DNA from: Coprinopsis marcescibilis
Taxonomy: Eukaryota > Basidiomycota > Agaricomycetes > Agaricales > Psathyrellaceae
Direction of reading: 5' to 3'
DNA: 64,000 nucleotides
NCBI GenBank assembly: GCA_004369085.1
Contig: ML210183.1
Location: 124,001 to 188,000 of the forward strand
In this document: in pieces, positions 22,640 through 31,884 of the stretch
Layout of the letters: each line of letters begins with the position of its first letter
Position numbering within the stretch: the first letter of the stretch is position 1
The notes under the pieces: generated by a model
What the model saw: the letters and a program-made list of their open reading frames with translations, nothing else
Told to the model about the DNA's origin: nothing
Database searches by the model: none
Translations under genes and position numbers: made by a program

Positions 22640-23849
22640 TCACATAATGAAGCATCCTTCTTCCTTTCTTTCCAATCTTCGGGAAATTTCGTCGGCGCCC
22701 ATGTGACTCCGGTTCTGTGGACGGTTCAAGCGCACCACCAGCACTCCAGCGTTGCGGGGATCCAGTTCGGCGTCCAATTGGTACCTGGATGGCATGATGT
22801 CAGTCATAAGCGTCTTGTTTGCGCCTCCTGCCACGGCACCTAAGATCCGTGGAGCTCTGGAGTAGAATGTGGAACGAGAACGGACTTTTTCATCAAGGTC
22901 TCGATAGCAGGCTTGAGTTTAGCGCCATTGGAAGAATGGAGCCCTTTGCCTGGAAAGTGATATCGTTATTAACTGCCCTATTCCTCTACTTCAAAGGCGA
23001 ACTTACCGACAATGAGCTTAATTTCAACCTGTCCAGTACGCTTGGCTGTCTCAAGTGCTTCTTCCGTGCGAGCGATGGCTTCTTTGACGAAGAGGCCATG
23101 CAGATCAATTTCATCCGGTTGACTATCCTGAAAGCACACATCCGGCATTTAGTACACATGCCCAACTGACACCACAAAAAATGCCAAATAAGGGCTTACC
23201 TGGTTGTTGGCTATACAGTAGAATATAGTTGAAGCAATCAGGGGGTGAAAACAATTGTCAATGTGTTGAGTGTGACCAGACCTTGAAAGATCCAGTCGCT
23301 TGCTTGCTTGTTAAAACGTTCCATCTTGGCCTTGTGTTCCTTGCCCTGGTCAGAGAGCTGCTTTGCTAGTGCGCCATCACCTCTGCTGTACGCCTCTGTG
23401 CTATTCTTGAAGCATTTGGACATTTGGTCACCCTGCTCCTTTGCCTTGTCGCGTAGGCCTTGGTAGTATTCATTGCTCTGATTGACCTTATTGTCATCCT
23501 AAAAAGTATAGCACCTCTGTCAACGCCTCTGATCCTCCGAGTCACTACAGTCAGTCAGTGGATGATTTACCTGGGGTTTCTGCGGGAAAGATGGTTTGGG
23601 AGGCCTATGCTCAACGTATGGTGGCCTGTATGGCGCCGGCTGTGGCACGACAGGGGCATGGCCAGGGTGCTGGGGCTTTGAAGGCTTCTGAGGAGGTCGC
23701 TCTTCAGGCTCGCTAGGCCCACAGAAGAAATGGAAGATAGACTGTAAGAATTTTCCTAGCATCTTGAGGTTTCGGAGTAAGATTCTTCCAATGGCTGGGA
23801 AGAGTTCACGACGGGCCAGAACAAGGACTCTCCCTAGTACTAGGATCAT
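22640..23849 (-). CDS. DUF1771 and Smr domain protein
   Basis: The Smr domain is a small nucleic-acid-binding or nuclease fold; fungal members with DUF1771 are often linked to RNA quality control. The start MILVLGRVLVLARRELF (23849) is followed by a Pro-rich linker. DUF1771 comes next (QSNEYYQGLRDKAKEQGDQM, then EAYSRGDGALAKQLSDQGKEH). The Smr domain begins PDEIDLHGLFVKEAIARTEEAL, with the DLHGL motif. It continues with EIKLIVGKGLHSSNGAKLKPAI, including the GKGxHS motif, then AELDPRNAGVLVV. The tail ends EEGCFIM. Splicing requires an 11-base exon (23200-23210) and a last intron of about 109 bases with a GTCCGT donor. The hydrophobic N-terminus may be a membrane anchor. Confidence 0.85.
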
Positions 23850-24792
23850 AGTTGGCCAATGCCACGGGCTGTGCGCCTCGTGTTTAAGCCTTAATCCCCG
23901 AGTAAGCGAAAAGAAGAATTGAAACAAAGGGAACCGCTTTGTTCAACGTTCGACACCTTTTCAATTGGTTGAAGTGTGTACAACTGTTTCAGGCAGTGCT
24001 AGTGCTCGTAATACTGGAGTGAAGGCAACACCCCCAACCATCGCGTGCACACAGGACCGTACACATCAAATTTCGGTGATACCACTCCCACACCCCTATC
24101 CGTTGTGTTTCTCGATTGTATAGAGGGATTGTAACCTTTATACACACTTCAAACCATTGACTTTGAGGTCTTATAACGTGGGGAGATGGAGAGAGCAGTG
24201 CCTGGGTGACTAGGAACGGTGCCCACTGGCACTTATCCAACGACTGTTGCCCGATGCGCTGAATAGGGGCATCAAACGCAGCAAATTTCCTTTTTAGGCC
24301 ACGTCCCGCACCTCAATACTTGGACCCCTTTTTCTGGCTTGCTCTGACTCGGGAAACGTCGAATTATTAGCTAAATCGACTCTTACTATATCTAGGTACA
24401 TTGTCTAGGGACTGATTTTTTGTTCTTACATTTTTCGTCTCTGTACCATTGCCTTGGTACATGAAATTCACTCAATTTGACCATATTTAAAAATTCTGGT
24501 CCCAAGGTTCTTTCTCATTGTTTAGGCATCAATATCATTTGCTGAGGAACTAGGTTTTTGTTACACCGTTTGGCGGGTAGCGTCGGAGTTTGAATTGGCG
24601 GAGTGTTGCCTCACTCCAGTAATATTTCTTTGATGTATACAAGCGCACGGGCCAATGATTGGCATTGACGAGGCTCAGGATATTGACAAGTTGAAGTTTT
24701 AGATGCCGAATTAGTCACCGCAGCCCGGCTCTAATACATACATATATTGTATCGAACCACGTTGTATCACCTCACTTCAATCCTCTACGAGA
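23850..24792. other. Divergent intergenic region
   Basis: About 940 bases between the Smr gene and the polytopic membrane protein gene. They hold two promoters and are AT-rich around 24360-24560. I see no supported ORF, tRNA or repeat. Confidence 0.5.
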
Positions 24793-25886
24793 ATGCGCAG
24801 TATCCCTACAGATTGTAAGCCCTTCTCCTCCAAAGTAGAAATCGGCTAACGGCGAATGCAGCGCGGGCGCTCCTGTACAAAACACTTGCACTCGTTGTTT
24901 TTGGGACGATAGGCGCACTTGCTCCCGGATACATATATGGAAGCGCTCACGAAACCGACCTGATGAGATACTTGCACAAAGCATGCGTTGCTACACCAGA
25001 CCCAGCTGGTGAAGAAGTCCTCTACCGATTCGACTGGTTCACGCGCAAAATTGGCGTCGAGGAAGCGGACCAACGACTATGCGCCGTTGTTACCGTCTTC
25101 CAGCTTGTCCTTCTCCCTTCCCCTTCGCCGACGATGATGTACTTCTTCCTGACCCATGCCCCACTTGTCCTCCTGCCAATGGTTGAGGGAATGCGACGTG
25201 GGGCGCGTTTCCTCGTGTGGGCGCCAATGCTGCTGTGGTTCCTCGCGCAGGTCCTCACCATAGGTGCAACAGCGCCTTGGTATTGGATAGCGTTGATCCT
25301 GACCAGTGGGTGGTCGGGGAGTGGACCAAAACAAGCAATAACGCGCCGCGACGCGCAGGTCGTCGCCGCGAGCTTCGTTCTAGGCGGGATCATCCCATTC
25401 GTCGCGATGATCTACGGGGATAGCGTGTTGGCGACCATATTATGGCAGTTTTTCCCTGTGCTCATTTCAATCGCCGGGTATATCTGCGTCGCGGTGATTC
25501 CCAAGCAAAAGGACGATTCGAAGAGGAATGGGTACCCGCTGCTAAAAAAGGTCTACACCCTCGCGTTCATCGCCGCCCTGACTGGCCAAAAATATGCAAG
25601 AAATCCTCTTCAAATATTGGATATCCTACAGCCAGCATCGTTGACCATCTCTGCGCGAGAAGCAACTGATATATTCTTGAAGTGGGATCTGGTGTTCGGT
25701 TATGGGGTGTTCATGCTGGGGTCGTGCTGGTTTGCGAGGAACGCGAAGGAACTGGTGATTCTGGTCGGGTGGAATGTTGTTGGAGGTTTCTTTCTCGGTC
25801 CTGGAGCGGTGCTTGCACTAACGGGACTCTGGCGAGAACGGACTATGGTAGAAATGGATGATGGCGAGAAAGAAAAGTCAACATAA
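24793..25886 (+). CDS. Polytopic membrane protein, 348 aa, function unknown
   Basis: A 22-base first exon (24793-24814, MRSIPTD plus one base) is joined to exon 24862-25886, giving 348 residues. The first helix is LYKTLALVVFGTIGALAPGY. Further helices include LCAVVTVFQLVLLPSPSP, YFFLTHAPLVLLPMVEG, VWAPMLLWFLAQVLTIG, VVAASFVLGGIIPFVAMIYG, LWQFFPVLISIAGYICVAVI, YGVFMLGSCWFARN and VILVGWNVVGGFFLGPGAVL. That makes about eight segments. No enzyme motif is visible. Size and topology recall membrane proteins of fungal terpenoid clusters, but I see no prenyltransferase or P450 nearby, so this is only a thought. The cytoplasmic tail is acidic and ends DDGEKEKST. Confidence 0.75.
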
Positions 25887-26009
25887 ATTAGAATTATCTT
25901 GTTTTGGTAACTTTGCATGCCTGCAAGTCGCTTTGCCAAGTCCTACGCTCAGGCTGCCAGGTCGATCGTTCGACCCCTGCTTGTTTCTCCCCTTTCTTGC
26001 CTTCTCGTA

Positions 26010-27361
26010 ATGCGCGTCGCCGCATCTACACTCGCTCTCATAGCTTTACTTCACGGCGCTTCTGCAGGTACTCTGCCAAGAGGCGCAGCCTGCTCAGTTG
26101 GGAACAGCCGTCTTCAGGTCGGGACCTACCAGTACTGGGACGAGTGCAACTCTGTCAGTTTCTGTTCAATCGCAGACGCTGGAATTTGTGTGGCGAAACG
26201 GTGTCGCAGGGATGAATTTCCGTTTGGGTACACTCCTGGCATGACCTTTCCCGACAAATGCCCTCAAGGCCAGTTCTGCCCGGATGAGGGGAGCGACTGC
26301 CAACCTGTGCTGCTGGTGGGGAGTCCTTGCCAGCTGAATCGCGATGGTATGAATTTGAATCCTCAGAAGCTCTTTGTTGATTCGTTGACTGACGTACTGG
26401 GTGCAGACCAATGCGAACCTGCACCCAACGCTGCCGAGCTCGCAGACACGTCCGGTCGTGGCCTCAACGTCAATGGTTCTGTCTGCCTGAACAACGTCTG
26501 CATGTACGTGGCATCTTCTGTAATCGAGGTGGCACCAAAGCTAAATTTTGATTAGGTGGGCGAACGAAACCCTTGGAAGTGATTGTGTTGTAGAGAACAC
26601 TCCATATATCGCTTACGGCATCGAGGGCGAATTCATCAATATTGTATCTCGGTATGTTTAGTGATTTCGAGCGTCGTCATTATCGTTCTCAATTGACCAA
26701 ACTTGTCAAAGGGGCAACTGTCGGGTGGGATCGTACTGCGACGGGCCAACTCGCAAGTGCTTGACGAACAAGGAGGTTGGAGACGTGTGCGATGCCGATA
26801 AAGAGTACGTCATAGAACGCACAGAAGTGCCCGCTCTCCCCCCGACCCTGACGCATTTTATCTAGGTGCGACTCCATGAACTGCCTGACCGAAGGAGTGT
26901 GTGGTGATCCAGCAGCGTCACCTCGTGAATTTGGCACATGGGTCTACGTCCTTGTGGCTATCGGTATCATCGCAGGTGAGAAAAACTAAATCTACGACTG
27001 CAGCTTGGGTAGTAAAAATCTTCTAGCGATGTCCGGGACGGTCACTGGCCTGTATATCACTCACAGGAAGCAACGAGACGAAGATAGGGAAAAGCGTCTT
27101 CAGTATTGGCGCGAGCAGAACGCGTTCCATCAAAACCTCCTGCACATGCGTGAGGCAGCCCGCGCGTCTATCCTTTCTCTGAACCAAAACGGCGACAGCC
27201 CGCGCAGCACGATCTACTATGGTAGGGATACCCCTGCAGAGGAACCTCTGTCTCATTCCAGCAGTGCCCATAAAAGCTCGGGGTTGCGGAACCATGTGGG
27301 AGACGATGGTTCAGATTTTGAAGACTCGGTGTCACAGCGGAAGAATAATAATAGATTTTAG
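26010..27361 (+). CDS. Cys-rich secreted-type single-pass membrane protein, 355 aa
   Basis: Six exons (26010-26346, 26407-26503, 26556-26651, 26712-26804, 26866-26975, 27027-27361) sum to exactly 356 codons. A signal peptide MRVAASTLALIALLHGASA is followed by an extracellular part with more than 20 cysteines in spaced patterns (DECNSVSFCSIADAGICVAKRC, CPQGQFCPDEGSDCQP, GSYCDGPTRKCLTN, CDSMNCLTEGVCGDP). A single helix (TWVYVLVAIGIIAAMSGTVTGLYI) leads to a cytoplasmic tail of about 95 residues that starts HRKQRDEDREKRLQYW. This is a type I topology, as in a receptor or cell-wall sensor. I do not recognise a named family. The first ATG of the longer open frame at 25917 would bury the signal peptide, so 26010 is preferred. 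Confidence 0.8.
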
Positions 27362-27662
27362 ACGCGTAATCCAGTACCATAGATACCAGTGAAACCAGAG
27401 CTAACCTTCTAGTCAATAATTCAGACGCTGAATCTTCTCCTGGCTACTGGCAGGGCCGTCCGCAATGACCGAAATTGCCTAACTATTTAGTGTTTTATGC
27501 CAGACCGGTGCAAAATTACATGGCATACATAACCGATGCTTATAAATCGGGCTTGTGTGCGAATTTACATTCATCTTTGGTTCAGGCTCCTCCGGCTGCC
27601 AGCCTCTTTGCTATCTCCTCCGCACTCGACCTTGCTATTTTGTTTCTCTACGACTTGCACGA

Positions 27663-28648
27663 ATGCCCACGCCAGCAACACTGAATGTTGCGCCGTCGGA
27701 GGAAGAGGATATCAGTCGGACACAGCTATGGGACCAAGACCAGTCAACCATTGTTGAGCAACGGAGGGGGAGCAAGGGCAAGGACAAGGAAAGGGATGCC
27801 TCAGAAGATCAGGGACTATACGCAGACGGGGACACCAAGGAACTTATACCCAATTCGCCTCGCTCAGACCCAGCATACCCTCCTATCAACGACACCCAGA
27901 CGGAGTCACGTCGAGTAGCAGAGGTTCGCTTATTTACTGATCTCCATAACCTATTCAATGACATCTTCTTTTGCCATTTCATACAGACATTAAAACAATG
28001 GGAGGCGGCTGAGCTCCAGCGGAGAAAGGCAGCACGCCAGTCACTTTCGTCGTCGTCGCCGTCGTTGGTGGACAACGTCTCGCGACGGGCCTCGACGCTG
28101 CTTTCAGGCCGCAGTCGCAAATCCAATTCGATATCAAACAACTCAAGCTTAGGGGCACACACTGCAGTACCTACACAAGATAGCCTAGACACCGTACCCA
28201 TGACTTCCATCCCAGCAAGCCCAACGCCCTCGCCATCACGTTCAGAGACCGAAATTGAACCCCTAGACGACCCGTTTAATCCAGACGAAGTACCCCTGCG
28301 GTCACCTTTTGCCGACCCCCCTGCATCCCCCTCTGCACGACGGTCAACGTCCCCATTGACCAATGGCTCTTTGAGTCCGCTATCCCAAAACACATTTATC
28401 GCAAAACAGCCGCCGCCTGCGCTCCCATTAAACCTCCCTCCGCCAAAGAAACCCCCGCCGCGTAGTGAGCCCGTTGCGGACAATATTGATGCGCAGCCGA
28501 CGAGATGGTGGCATGAATGGCTGTGCGGGTGTGGTGAGGATAGGAATCGTGATCACCAGGTGAGTTCACTCCAATAGTCATTCCCAAAGTCCATGCTGAT
28601 CGCATTGTGTTATGCCTGCAGGGCGGAAGGACGAACCCATTCGAGTAG
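27663..28648 (+). CDS. Hypothetical Ser/Pro-rich protein, 286 aa, ending GGRTNPFE
   Basis: Three exons (27663-27923, 27987-28559, 28622-28648) give 287 codons. The N-terminus is hydrophilic. The middle starts with TLKQWEAAELQRRKAARQS, a likely short helix, and then becomes Ser/Pro-rich with DPFNPDEVPLRSPF. Near the end is a small folded-looking block, RWWHEWLCGCGEDRNRDHQ, with WW and a CxC motif. The 27-base last exon encodes only GGRTNPFE. The WW-CGCGE-GGRTNPFE end is compact and looks conserved, perhaps a docking or lipidation-type motif (the Cys pair could be palmitoylated). That is inference. No enzyme domain is visible. Confidence 0.65.
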
Positions 28649-28939
28649 TCCTCGTCCTAGCATTTTTGCCTTGCTTTATTTCTGCGGACACCTATTTAAT
28701 ACCATATGACGACACATCGCATCGAACGCATACACCATATTGCAGCGTATATAATGACAGAGAGAGGAGAGGGGGACTAATTTACCACAATTCTTGGAAT
28801 TTTTATCAATCAACACAGACAAAAAAACACTACGGAACGACAATAATGAAACTTCAAAAAACCAAAACCCAATGACTCAGTTTTCAAACCCTTGAACCCC
28901 AAAACTCTTCAACCGTCCCCATCTATCCACAACCTGGTG

Positions 28940-31223
28940 TTATTCATCGATGGCGTGCACATCTTGCTCAGGGAAACGAACAACTTTGTTGCCCTTGACG
29001 TACTGGCCGTCCAATGGCGCCTGATCCGCATCTTTCTCCGCCTGTTTTTCGGTAGTGACGGTGACCTGTGCAGCTTCTACCTCCCGGCTTTGAGGCTCGC
29101 TAACATCGCTATTTCCCACTGGCCCCGGGTCTACGTTCCCAACAGGAGACTTGTCCTCCAACGACACAATGCCTGGGCCAGCCTCTACATCGTTGACGGT
29201 CCCTCTTTCAGGAGTGGAACCTGGCGTCAACGTAACGAACCGATTGATGCTCATCAACCACTCAGGAACAACTCTCGAACGAGAACCCGCATGGCTTCTG
29301 ACTTGAATGGAGAGCGTGTGCGAGAAGTTTCTGGTGACGGAGAAGAATGGGATCGAGAGCCCGTCTATCCAATATGAGATTAGAGGATGAAATTTGTGAT
29401 TAGTGGACGTCCTTACGAACGATAATCGAGCTGAGAATGATAAAGGCCACTATGGGTTGGAGAGCAAGGGCTAAGTAGTCTTCTTCCTTCTGGGGAGGGT
29501 TCTGCGGCTCGGGAAGTTTGTGAAGGGCTAGGGTCGAGATAAACATGGCCCCGACACCCATCTAATACAGTTGAAGTTAGAGAGTGGTCAGCCGTTTTGG
29601 ACTCTGCAACGTACCGGGCCTACGCACACGAAATTAGTCGTGTAACAGGTGCGCTAAAAAAGCTGACAACGTACCAAAGTGGCCAGAGAACAAGGCCTCC
29701 TTCCACGACGCAATTTCAGGTATAAACTTGTAGAGCATAAGGAGCGGTGGGATGCGACGGAGGAAGATGATCCCAAGGCAGAGGAACACAAGTCTCTCCG
29801 GGGTTATTCCCAACATGGGGTTGGTGAAGTCATTGAAATCAAACCAAGCACCGATGTAGATGAAACATCCACAGTTGAGAACCAGGTCAATCACAGCAGA
29901 GAACGCTTCGCCTTCGGTCTTCATGTTGAAGTCTCCGTCCCACGACATTGCACTTCCTGATCAGGCATCAACACGAGAAGTGGGCGAGAAGTAAGGACAC
30001 TTACCTGCAGCGAAAGCTGCCAGTAAATCGTCGCTTCCAATCGTACTGACCACACCTGTGATGAAGATGGCAAAGGCGAGGTATTGGGCGACATAGGACT
30101 CTCGATCAACAAATCCGTGTTTGTGAGACAGCTTCATTAGCTTTGCAAAGATGATTCCTGAACGAGAGAATTTAGTAAAGGGGACAACAATTGAGTTCTT
30201 CCGGTCGATATCACCTGAAATTGCGCCAATGATTGTCCCTAGGAGGACTTGGTCTGCATAGGAGTTGGAAATGAGATATGTGAGAGAAGGAAGAACAAAC
30301 GCTAGTGTACTCACATAGGCAGCCGAGTGCCACCCAGTGCCCAACAGCCACTTCTGGCGTTGAGTCGACCATGAGGTAGATGGATAAAGTCAGGAAAGGG
30401 TACGCCAGTCCATCGTTCGCAGCACTCTCCGCGGAGAGAATTTGGCGAAGGTTGACGGGGACGTGTTTTTTGGCATATTTCCCACCTGAACATGGGGGTT
30501 AGGATACCTTGCGGATAGCCCCAAGGAGACAGGCCCACCGATTATTGCAGCACATATGATAGGATCTGTGGGAGTCAAACAGGCTGACACTGCGAGGCAA
30601 GCTAAGAACGAAAGCTTAGGGAAGAGCGCGCGCAAAAGGCCTTCAGAAGAAGTGAGAACAGTGTCGATTGAGCCACGGTGAGGACGCACCTGCGACGATA
30701 AACCACCCGATCGCCATGGTGGGCACGACCATGACGATCAGGCTTTTGGCATGCTTGTACAGGTAGGAATTGGGAAGTTCGATCCCAATCGCGAACAATC
30801 CCGTCGCCAGTACGATGCGTGTTACCTCCAGAGTCACCTTGTCGGTGTGTGGGCCCCATCCCCTGGGGTTGAAAATCCCAGCACAATGGGGACCCATCAG
30901 GATCCCGAAGGCCGTTCCGAGGACGACTTCATTGACGCACACCTAAATAATTGTGAGGTCTGCGGAGCAACTCGGAAGTAAACCCTAGGCCAGGACAGTG
31001 ACTCTGACCTTTTCTCTGGCAAGTAAAGAGAACAAGGAGAACTAGGTTGTTGGATATTAGAGGAGGACCATGGTTGTGTGAGGATGGCCAACTACCGCAA
31101 CCACGAAGCCACCAAGGCATATGTAGGCTAAGCCTGGGTTAGTTATCTGAGAAAATAATCTGTTATTGCTCCAAGCAGCAGTAAAAGGGCTAGACGGACA
31201 TCGAGTAAGTCCCAATCACCCAT
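28940..31223 (-). CDS. NHA1: Plasma-membrane Na+/H+ antiporter (Nha1/Sod2-type, CPA1)
   Basis: This antiporter exports Na+ (and often K+) in exchange for protons at the fungal plasma membrane. Exon 1 encodes MGDWDLLD (31223-31200). A GTCCGT-donor intron follows, and exon 2 begins ITNPGLAYICLGGFVVA. Conserved segments are VLGTAFGILMGPHCAGIF, RIVLATGLFAIGIELP, LSFLACLAVSACLTPTDPI, QILSAESAANDGLAYPFL (with the Asn-Asp pair that binds cation), GSDDLLAAFAAGSAMSW and LVLNCGCFIYIGAWFDFND. About 12 helices are expected. The cytoplasmic tail is shorter than in yeast Nha1; it contains an SMxSIN-like block near NRFVTLTPGSTPERG and ends VVRFPEQDVHAIDE. Many short introns interrupt the gene. A TATATACTATTATAA stretch (31332-31346) lies upstream. 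Confidence 0.9.
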
Positions 31224-31884
31224 AGATATATTGTTAGCAAGTCAAAGACGAATAAGCAAGATAGTTCAGAAGGGATCCAGTACGGTCTTGGAGGGCGAGA
31301 GAGCGACCGAAGAACGAAAGTGGGATCGGCCTTATATACTATTATAACCCTATCAACTCACCAGCTTGTTTTATCGCGAAATGAATATTAATTTTGAATG
31401 CGCCTGCGGGGTGTAGCACCAACAGGTCGTCCGTCCGGTTTCAACATGGTGCCTCGTTGAGGTACTTGAGCCATTAAAAAGCTAAGAAGCTAGATGTTCA
31501 GACAGCTGTTCGACGCATGCTCGTGTTGCTATCGTAAGGTTTCAATTGTTAAGCGGATGCTTTGTTTTGTGACAGTTATAAGCTCTGACATAGGATAGTG
31601 GAGGACAAACGTGCGTTCAGGCATCAGAGACCCATCATTATTTGGACGAGATGCTGTAGCCAAGCATTCGTCTCAATGGGGATGGTAGATGCTGAAATGA
31701 CTGTGACTACTACTGGTGAAGTACTAGTAGCTGGTCACCAGTACGCGCCACCTTCCATCCAGATCCCAGTATTCCGTGCATGCTTATTTGAAACCAAGCA
31801 ATACCAGAACTCCATTCTACCTCGCTCGCCAGGATTTAATCTGTAGTTTCCCCCATTTGTCTCGAATTTCTATACAGCCATTCC
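31224..31884. promoter_or_regulatory. Divergent promoter region between NHA1 and the Afi1-like gene
   Basis: About 660 bases. On the NHA1 side, a TATA-like AT run lies at 31332-31346. On the other side, a 9-base inverted repeat TACTGGTGA/TCACCAGTA (31711-31719 and 31735-31743) lies about 150 bases upstream of the Afi1-like start. An open frame at 31598-31846 shows no domain and is not called. Confidence 0.45.

Noticed and set aside
24793..27361. Secondary-metabolite or terpenoid cluster around the polytopic protein
   Set aside because: No prenyltransferase, terpene synthase, P450, PKS or NRPS gene is seen nearby; neighbours are an Smr protein and a Cys-rich surface protein.
27809..28483. 224-codon minus-strand frame
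   Set aside because: It is antisense to the GGRTNPFE gene, whose splice frame closes exactly; the antisense product is Gly/Arg/Ser-rich and low in complexity.
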